Source of the DNA: Actinomycetes bacterium
Lineage (GTDB): Bacteria > Actinomycetota > Acidimicrobiia > Acidimicrobiales > Aldehydirespiratoraceae
Assembly (NCBI GenBank): GCA_024276495.1
Contig: JAJRXC010000069.1
Coordinates: forward strand, 31,099 to 95,098
Length of the DNA stretch: 64,000 nucleotides
Direction: 5' to 3'
Shown here in pieces: positions 58,118-64,000 of the stretch. The notes beneath the pieces are model-generated. The model saw nothing but the letters and a program-made list of their open reading frames with translations, did no database searches and was not told the origin of the DNA. A program made the position numbers and the translations under genes. The number at the start of each line of letters is the position of its first letter. The stretch's first letter is position 1.

Positions 58118-59601
58118 CGGACGACGGGAGCCGGGCGGCCGCGCAGGCCGGCCAGGAGTTGACGAGCGTGCGGGCTGGTGGTCAGCACGGCACCGCCCGC
58201 GGCGATGGTCGATGTCGCACCCACCAGCATCAGAGTCGGCAGGAGCGCGACGCCGGCCCGGAGGGAGGCCTCGTCGACGGCCAGCCCGACGGCGATCGCC
58301 GCGGCCGCACCGGCGGCCGGCGCGGCGAGCGGGGCCAGCAGGGAGCGCACGGGCACGTGGGTGGCCCGGCTGATGACCACGAGCAGCGTCGGGGTGATCA
58401 CGACGCCTTGCGCCAGCAGCCGAACGGTCGCCACGCCGGCGATCTGCGTCGCCACGTCCTGGTCGCGAAGGACCACCCCGCCGATGACCAGGAAGACGAT
58501 GTGGACCCCGGCGGAGAACCATTGCGTGCCGGCGGCCCGATGGGCCTTGCCGAGGCTCTGGAGGATCGGACTGCAAAAAAGCACCAGTCCCCGGGCCAGA
58601 CCGGCGAGGCAGAGAATCCTCAGTGCCGGGCCGGCCGGTTCCCACTCCGAGCCGAAGATCAAGGTGATGCTTCGCCCCGAAGCCAGCAGGACTCCGAGGG
58701 CGGGGAACACCAAGAGGTTGAGCGCGAGCAGCTGGGAGCGCAGCGCCCGGGCGTACCTGTCGGGGTCGCCCTGTTCCCGGCTCAGCACCGCGAGCGCGAC
58801 GCGACCGAGCGAGGCCGATGTGACGTTGATGATCAGCTGGACGAACCGGGCTCCGAGTCGGTACAGACCCAGTGCGAGGGGGCCGAAGAACACGCCCAGC
58901 AGCAGGGAATCGGCGCGCTGCGAGAAGAACGAGCCGAGGGTCGCGAGGAGCGCACCGCTCGACACCGCGAGCAGGTCCTTCGCCGCCCGTCGGGAGAACC
59001 GGAACGCCGGTCGCCACGATGTCGCCCGGTACAGCAACACCGTTCCGACCACGCCGTAGGTGTAGAGCTGGGCGACGATCGCCCATTCGTTCGCACCCAG
59101 GAACGCGGCAGCGACCCCGACGACCCCGCCGAGCACCGTGCCGACGTTGAGCGGGATCTCGCTGCGTTTGAAGTCGAGGCTTCGTTGAAACAGCGCCGTC
59201 GGCACCTGCCACAACGCCTGGAACAGGCCCAGGCCGCTCAAGGCGATGAGCAGTGGGCGCAGCTCGGGCGCGTCGTTGATGTCGGCCCAGGTCCCGGCGA
59301 ACGCCAGGGTGAACAACCCGAGGACCGCGGCGGTGGCCATGGTCATCCAAAAGGCGGCGTCCATGTGGCGGGCCTCGAGGTTCTCACGTTGGATGACCGC
59401 CTGCACGATGCCCTGCCGGACGAGGAACTCGACGAGCAGGACATAGATCGACGCAAGGGCGATGACGCCGAACGCCTCCGGACCGAGAAGGGCCGCGAGC
59501 GCCAGGCTGACCGAGACCTGGCTGAACTGGTGGATCATCCCGCTGCCGAGCGCCCACCCGGCGGCGCGTGGGCGCGAGTGCGGCGGGTCGTCGGAAGTCA
59601 T
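58114..59601 (-). CDS. Polysaccharide flippase (Wzx/MOP superfamily)
   Basis: 495 residues from ATG 59601; a further 20 codons upstream are open but lack homology. About 14 hydrophobic segments are present, with the WzxC-like blocks GPEAFGVIALASIYVLL, FFSQRADSLLLGVFFGPLALGLYRLG and RSITLIFGSEWEPAGPALR. It would flip polyprenyl-linked sugar units to the outer face. It is followed by the coupled sulfotransferase. It would work with the ligase/polymerase and Wzz-like proteins about 8 kb away. Confidence 0.9.
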   Translation of the reverse strand: MTSDDPPHSRPRAAGWALGSGMIHQFSQVSVSLALAALLGPEAFGVIALASIYVLLVEFLVRQGIVQAVIQRENLEARHMDAAFWMTMATAAVLGLFTLAFAGTWADINDAPELRPLLIALSGLGLFQALWQVPTALFQRSLDFKRSEIPLNVGTVLGGVVGVAAAFLGANEWAIVAQLYTYGVVGTVLLYRATSWRPAFRFSRRAAKDLLAVSSGALLATLGSFFSQRADSLLLGVFFGPLALGLYRLGARFVQLIINVTSASLGRVALAVLSREQGDPDRYARALRSQLLALNLLVFPALGVLLASGRSITLIFGSEWEPAGPALRILCLAGLARGLVLFCSPILQSLGKAHRAAGTQWFSAGVHIVFLVIGGVVLRDQDVATQIAGVATVRLLAQGVVITPTLLVVISRATHVPVRSLLAPLAAPAAGAAAAIAVGLAVDEASLRAGVALLPTLMLVGATSTIAAGGAVLTTSPHARQLLAGLRGRPAPVVR

Positions 59602-59680
59602 GCGAATCGCATGGTACCGATCCCGGGGCGCGTGGAGCAGGAGGCACCCGCGGCCACGCACCCCGGTGCGACGGAGCCGG

Positions 59681-61342
59681 CTACTCGATCAGCCAGTCGT
59701 CGGCGCCGACCACCCCGTTCCAGAGAGTGAACGTCCCGCTCCCGTTGGTCACCTTCACCGCTGCGGTCGGCGCCAACTTGGTCGGGTTGTTGTTGTTCGG
59801 ACCCCGGTCGCCGATCACCTGGATGCGGTCGACGTCGTGAGCACCCGACCCCGAGAGCCGGATCGGTTGCCAGGTGCCGCCCGGGTTGAGCACGAGGATG
59901 TCTCGCGCGTACAACGAGGCGTTGGTCTGGGTGAACACCGCGCCGGTGGTGTTCGCGACGGTCCCGGCATCGGCCCACTCGATGACGACCCGCTCCAACC
60001 GGAGCGAGCCGACATTGAAGACCTGCACCCCGTCGTAGTGCTTGTCGGTCGCACCGCCCGGGGGAACGTCCATCTCGATGTAGGCGTCGCGATGGTCCGC
60101 CGACCCCAACCCGACCTTGATGGCGTCGCCGACGACACCCCGGGCGATGTAGTTGTGGGCGTAGATCCCATGCCGGATGATGGAGTTGTGGGGGTTCCGG
60201 TCGGGGTTCGAGACCTCGAACCAACCGACCTCGCCGCCGCCCTGGATGAGATGACCGCCCGCGACGTTCGGTGGCACCTCGATCGTGAATCCGAGCACCT
60301 GGTAGCCGTTGGTTCGCAGCGCAGCCGCACCGAAGTCGAGATACCCGCCGTCGCTGAGCTCGTCCCAGTCACGGTTCATCGTCCAGGTGCCGTTGCCGAA
60401 GGAGATGCCCGAGACCGTCGCGGGGTCGACCAGGGTCGAGGTCCGGGGCCCGAGCACACCCTGCGGCAGCGCGACCGACACATCGACGCCGCCCGCGATC
60501 GTCCACGGAACGCCGCCGGACGGGGGCGGCGCGGCCGTCGTCGTCGGGGGCGTCGTCGTGGTGACCGGCGCGGCCGTCGTGGTCGGGGGTGTCGTGGTGG
60601 TGACCGGCGCGGCCGTCGTGGGCGTCGTGGTCGGGGGTGTCGTGGTCGTGACCGGTGCCGCCGTCGTCGTCGGCGACGCGCCATCGGCTCGGGCGCCGAT
60701 CACGAAGGTCGCAGTGACCTCGACCGGACCGGACTCCCCGAAGACTCTGGCCGTCAGCACCACGACGGCGCCCGTCTCGGCCCGGAACCGTCCCGGCAGC
60801 GTCTGGTCGCTCCTCACCCATCGGTCGATGGGGAACATCGCCGACGCATACCGCAGGGTGTACGGCGCCTTGAGGTCGTCGTCTCGGAAGGTCTCACCGT
60901 TGAGCTGCCACTCGACACGATCCACCACACGGTCGTCGTCCACCACGAGACGAACGTCGAACGCGCCGTCGACCTGTGCACCGTCCAACTCGAACGGGCC
61001 ATCGGAGTGGCTCGTCTCCGCCACGAGACGAAGGCCGACCGGAGAGGTCGGGGCCGCGGTCGGCTCGGGGAGCGGGGGGACGATCCGTTCGACGCCGGGC
61101 GCCGTCGACCCGCCGGCGGCGGCGTCCGAGCCGTCACCATCGACCGGCGCGGCGTTCGGGTCCGGCGCCGACGTCGAGTCGTCGGAGGGTCCCGGATGGT
61201 CGGCCGGGATGGCGTCGCCGTCCGCGTCGGCACCGTCCGGGGCGTCGGTCGCGTCGGTTGCGTCGCCGACCAGGTCCTCACAGGCGGTCCCGACAAGGGC
61301 CAGCACGGCCACCAGTGCGATGACGGCTCGTCTACGTCTCAC
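59681..61342 (-). CDS. Secreted beta-helix lipoprotein with Thr/Pro linker
   Basis: 553 residues, GTG start with GAAGGAG six bases upstream. A signal with lipobox LVGTAC (C21) leads to an Asp-rich stretch, then a beta-sandwich-like part (VEWQLNGETFRDDDLKAPYTL; Ig/cadherin-like). A Thr/Pro linker with three near-copies of AAPVTTTTPPTTT spans about 270-320. The last 230 residues show right-handed beta-helix features (GHLIQGGGEVGWFEV, NSIIRHGIYAHNYIARG, YDGVQVFNVGSLRLERVVIEW) as in pectate-lyase-like polysaccharide-binding or -cleaving proteins. It is divergent from the SLH protein, so both may be expressed together. Confidence 0.8.
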   Translation of the reverse strand: MRRRRAVIALVAVLALVGTACEDLVGDATDATDAPDGADADGDAIPADHPGPSDDSTSAPDPNAAPVDGDGSDAAAGGSTAPGVERIVPPLPEPTAAPTSPVGLRLVAETSHSDGPFELDGAQVDGAFDVRLVVDDDRVVDRVEWQLNGETFRDDDLKAPYTLRYASAMFPIDRWVRSDQTLPGRFRAETGAVVVLTARVFGESGPVEVTATFVIGARADGASPTTTAAPVTTTTPPTTTPTTAAPVTTTTPPTTTAAPVTTTTPPTTTAAPPPSGGVPWTIAGGVDVSVALPQGVLGPRTSTLVDPATVSGISFGNGTWTMNRDWDELSDGGYLDFGAAALRTNGYQVLGFTIEVPPNVAGGHLIQGGGEVGWFEVSNPDRNPHNSIIRHGIYAHNYIARGVVGDAIKVGLGSADHRDAYIEMDVPPGGATDKHYDGVQVFNVGSLRLERVVIEWADAGTVANTTGAVFTQTNASLYARDILVLNPGGTWQPIRLSGSGAHDVDRIQVIGDRGPNNNNPTKLAPTAAVKVTNGSGTFTLWNGVVGADDWLIE

Positions 61343-61524
61343 GGCATCTCCTTCAGTCCAACCGTCCACGACGTAGACCTTCGACGCCTCTTTCGACCTC
61401 CTTGAGACATTCGGCCCATCTCCATGGGACTTCTGGCCCATTTTCGGTGGTTTGATGCGACACGGATCGGCAACGGGCACTACCGTTCGCGGGTCAGCAA
61501 GAGATCGCAAAGGGAGCGACACAT

Positions 61525-63648
61525 ATGTTCACGGCGGCGAGGAACATGCGGATCCGCAGCACCGACCGGGCACGACGAGCGTCGTCCGACGCCGGTCTCG
61601 GCCCGAGCCGAACGGTGGCGATGGCCGTCGTCATCGCCATGGGCGCCGTGGCGCTCCCCGCGGTGCTCGAGACGGATCAGTCGAGCGCCGTCGGTCCTCC
61701 GGCCGGTTGCAGCCTCTCGAACGCGTTCGAGCCCTCGTTCTCCGCCGACAGCACCCGGGTCGCCTTCTCCGCGATCGACAACCAGGGCGCACCCGGCGTC
61801 CGCCAGATCTTCGTCGCGAATCTCGACGGCACGAGCCGCGCCGAGATCTCGTCGGAGTCGGCCGGCACAGACCCCACGGGCAGCCGCGATCCCGCGTTCT
61901 CCCCGGACGGCCTGCGCATCGCCTGGGACGGCATCGACACGAGTCGCCGAATCTGGACGGCCGACCCGACCGGCACCAACCGCGTCAACGTGTCATCGGC
62001 CGCCAACCCGGTCGACGGAAACAACCGCCATCCCCGCTGGTCGCCGGACAGCGCCCGCATCATCTGGTACGGCAACGACGGCGGCAGCAACGGCACCCAG
62101 ATCTTCGTGTCCAACGCCGACGGCACCTCCAAGACGAAGGTGTCGACGGTCGGTCCCAACCCTGACCCGAGCGACAACCTCCGACCCGTCTTCAACAACG
62201 ACGGCACCCGCATCGCCTGGTCCGGGGTGACCACGAGCGGGCTCACGGGCTCCATCGACCCGGTCGCCGGCACCGCCGTCACCGGCGTGGGCACCTTGTT
62301 CACCACCGAGCTCCTCGTCGGCGACACGATCGCCGTCAGCGGGGAGGAGCGGGTGGTCGCGTCGATCAGCAGCGACCTCGCACTCACCGTGACCGTCGCC
62401 TTCACCGACAACGGCAACGACACCACCCCGGAGCGGCTGCGCCGGGAGATCTACGTGGCCGACGACGACGGCACCAACCGGTCCGTCATCTCGAGCCTCG
62501 CCGGTGCCCTCACCAACAACAACTTCCCGCACTTCAACAACGACGGCACCCGCATCGTCTGGTCCGGCAACACCGGCAGCGCCCAACACATCTACGCCGC
62601 CAACACGTTCAAGCTCGATCCGGGAACTCCGGCCGGGATGAACCGAGTCGAGATCTCGTCGGCGGCCGCCGGCAACGACCCCGACGAGAACACCACACCA
62701 CGGTTCTCGCCCGACGGCACCCAGGTCGTCTGGATCGGCAAGAGTTCCCTCGGCTTCGACAACGTGTGGGTCGCCGACGTCGACGGAACCCCTCGAAACG
62801 ACATCACCGACACCGCCACCATCAACCCGAGCGGCAACAGCGACCCCGTCTGGTCGCCCGACGGGACCAAGATCGCGTGGTCGGGGGTCAACGCCAACGG
62901 CGTACAGATCTGGGTCGCCAACACCGACGGCTCCAGCCCCTTCGAGGTCTCCGTGGTCGACGACCCGGCCTTGTGCACGCCACCGACGACCACGACGACG
63001 ACCACGACGACGACCACCACCACGACGACCACGACGACCACGACGACCACGACGACCACGACGTCGCTTCCTCCGGGGAAGCCCGAGTGTCCGACCGCGG
63101 CCGCGCCGTTCACCGACGTCTCGGCCGGATCGTTCGCCCGAGCCGACATCGACTGCATCTACGGCCTCGGCATCACCACCGGCACCAGCCCGACCACCTA
63201 CTCACCGGCCGACAACGTCACCCGTGAGCAGATGGCCGCGTTCCTCGGACGACTCTGGCGCACGGCCGGAGGAACCTGTCCGACCGCGGCCGCGCCGTTC
63301 ACCGACGTCTCGGCCGGATCGTTCGCCCGAGCCGACATCGACTGCATCTACGGCCTCGGCATCACCACCGGCACCAGCGCAACCACCTACTCACCGGCCG
63401 ACAACGTCACCCGTGAGCAGATGGCCGCGTTCTTGGCCAGAGTCTGGCGAGCCGTGGGCGGCACCTGCTCGACCACGTCGGCGCCGTTCACCGACGTCTC
63501 GGCCGGATCGTTCGCCCGAGCCGACATCGACTGCATCTACGACCTCGGCATCACCACCGGCACCAGCCCGACCACCTACTCACCGGCCGACAACGTCACC
63601 CGTGAGCAGATGGCCGCGTTCCTCGGACGGCTCTACCGCAAGATCTGA
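61525..63648 (+). CDS. Beta-propeller surface protein with poly-Thr linker and three SLH repeats
   Basis: 707 residues, ATG with AAGGGAG eight bases upstream. An N-terminal hydrophobic segment (about 31-48) is a signal or anchor. The central part has TolB/WD40-like blades (FSPDGLRIAWDGI, WSPDSARIIWYGND, FNNDGTRIAWSGV, WSPDGTKIAWSGVN). A foreign-looking insert lies at about 240-310. A run of 26 Thr is followed by three SLH-type repeats of 63 residues (FTDVSAGSFARADIDCIYGLGI, YSPADNVTREQMAAFL), each with two Cys. SLH repeats usually hold proteins on secondary cell-wall polymers. Probably a surface-anchored propeller; ligand unknown. Confidence 0.85.
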   Translation: MFTAARNMRIRSTDRARRASSDAGLGPSRTVAMAVVIAMGAVALPAVLETDQSSAVGPPAGCSLSNAFEPSFSADSTRVAFSAIDNQGAPGVRQIFVANLDGTSRAEISSESAGTDPTGSRDPAFSPDGLRIAWDGIDTSRRIWTADPTGTNRVNVSSAANPVDGNNRHPRWSPDSARIIWYGNDGGSNGTQIFVSNADGTSKTKVSTVGPNPDPSDNLRPVFNNDGTRIAWSGVTTSGLTGSIDPVAGTAVTGVGTLFTTELLVGDTIAVSGEERVVASISSDLALTVTVAFTDNGNDTTPERLRREIYVADDDGTNRSVISSLAGALTNNNFPHFNNDGTRIVWSGNTGSAQHIYAANTFKLDPGTPAGMNRVEISSAAAGNDPDENTTPRFSPDGTQVVWIGKSSLGFDNVWVADVDGTPRNDITDTATINPSGNSDPVWSPDGTKIAWSGVNANGVQIWVANTDGSSPFEVSVVDDPALCTPPTTTTTTTTTTTTTTTTTTTTTTTTTTSLPPGKPECPTAAAPFTDVSAGSFARADIDCIYGLGITTGTSPTTYSPADNVTREQMAAFLGRLWRTAGGTCPTAAAPFTDVSAGSFARADIDCIYGLGITTGTSATTYSPADNVTREQMAAFLARVWRAVGGTCSTTSAPFTDVSAGSFARADIDCIYDLGITTGTSPTTYSPADNVTREQMAAFLGRLYRKI
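62986..63063 (+). repeat. Thr-codon tract (ACG/ACC)26
   Basis: Twenty-six Thr codons in a row, a mixture of ACG and ACC in an irregular pattern, link the propeller to the SLH repeats. Such a tract can expand or contract by slippage. In reverse frame it gives a meaningless Val run. Confidence 0.85.
63091..63648 (+). repeat. Three near-identical 189-bp SLH-coding repeats
   Basis: The repeat unit is 189 bp (63 codons), with copies at about 63091, 63280 and 63469. Long blocks are identical at the nucleotide level, including the FTDVSAGSFARADIDCIY part, so they arose recently or are kept uniform by gene conversion. The third copy differs more at its start (CSTTSAP) and is cut short at RLYRKI. Confidence 0.85.
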
Positions 63649-63665
63649 GAGCTCGGCTGAGCGGC

Positions 63666-64000
63666 TCAGGTCGCCGGCTCGGGCTCGAGATGGTCGAGCA
63701 GGCCGTCACGAAGGAGCTTCCGGGCCCGCCACTCGGCCCGTAGCCCCCGCATGTGGGCCCGATACTCGGTGCCGACCCGGAGGTCCTGGGGTGTCCCGGG
63801 ACGATCACCGGTCGTGTCGAGATCGACGACCGTGTCGGCATAGAGCCGGGCACCGGCCACCACGGTCCGGCCGAAGATTGCGTGGATCCCGTCGCCGGGG
63901 TGCAGTCGGGCCCTGACCGTGCCGAAGACGGCACCGCCGTCGACCACGGCACAGATCTCGTGCACGGTCGCACCGCACATCGCCGGTTCGCCATCGTGGA
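63666..64000 (-). CDS. Unknown protein, C-terminal part (runs off window edge)
   Basis: The minus-strand frame is open to the window end, so the gene is partial; ATG 63980 is internal rather than a proven start. About 110 residues are visible. They include GGAVFGTVRARLHPGDGIHAIFGR, then a charged helical tail (HMRGLRAEWRARKLLRDGLLDHLE). I do not recognise the family. It is convergent with the SLH gene. Confidence 0.5.
   Translation of the reverse strand, partial: HDGEPAMCGATVHEICAVVDGGAVFGTVRARLHPGDGIHAIFGRTVVAGARLYADTVVDLDTTGDRPGTPQDLRVGTEYRAHMRGLRAEWRARKLLRDGLLDHLEPEPAT

Noticed and set aside
62592..63158. Minus-strand frame with a long Val run
   Set aside because: It is the reverse reading of the Thr-codon tract in the SLH protein gene, without a start signal or homology.
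59681..63648. Phage tail or prophage remnant
   Set aside because: The beta-helix and inserted module recall tail proteins, but signal peptides, SLH repeats and the absence of any phage gene point to cell-surface proteins.

Overview
The window is a high-GC chromosome segment from an actinomycete-type bacterium, probably an Acidimicrobiia-like marine or soil lineage (inference). Supporting signs are a WhiB regulator, a mycothiol-dependent isomerase-family protein, an MT0933-like antitoxin, a two-cysteine formylglycine-generating enzyme, a PPK2 kinase, GTG starts, ATGA/GTGA gene overlaps, and repeated TAnnnT boxes 6-9 nt before start codons (leaderless-type promoters). I saw no rRNA, tRNA, CRISPR array, prophage or insertion sequence.

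Layout. 1-2.6 kb: remnant of a crotonase gene, a degenerate/active SDR pair and a lipid kinase. 2.6-7.8 kb: formylglycine-generating enzyme, WhiB, and a two-component system divergent from an acidic exported protein, with a repeat-type operator between them. 7.8-10.4 kb: class III CoA-transferase and aldehyde dehydrogenase. 10.5-12.5 kb: a compact RiPP-like locus, two small paralogous Cys/Trp-rich precursors followed by a radical SAM/SPASM enzyme. This is the best candidate for an undescribed system here. 12.8-19 kb: thiolase, ABC-2 exporter, HerA-like ATPase. 19.3-25.8 kb: initiating sugar transferase interrupted by an in-frame TAG, an MFS gene that seems to start at CTG, a P450 and a Ski2/Mtr4-type helicase. 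26-33.8 kb: SDRs, an adenosine deaminase-DUF952 fusion, membrane proteins, an MFS transporter and an L,D-transpeptidase lipoprotein. 33.8-40.6 kb: the housekeeping run prfA-prmC-tsaC-rpiB-glyA-wecA-like, preceded by a J-domain protein and a hydrolase. 40.6-44.3 kb: class II FBPase, PPK2 and two proteins of unknown function.

44.3-63.6 kb is a cell-surface glycan region: a fused Alg14/Alg13-type glycosyltransferase, a sugar-dehydrogenase-like propeller, another glycosyltransferase, two sulfotransferases, an O-antigen-ligase-like polymerase, a Wzz-like protein, glucose-1-phosphate cytidylyltransferase, two epimerase/dehydratases, a FAD protein, a sugar C-methyltransferase and a Wzx-type flippase. 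It ends in two large exported proteins with Thr-rich linkers, one a beta-helix lipoprotein and the other a propeller with three SLH repeats. Together these could make, modify, export and anchor a polymer containing a branched deoxysugar and possibly sulfate (inference). The last gene runs off the window edge.

All assignments come from reading motifs and gene order; no database search was run.
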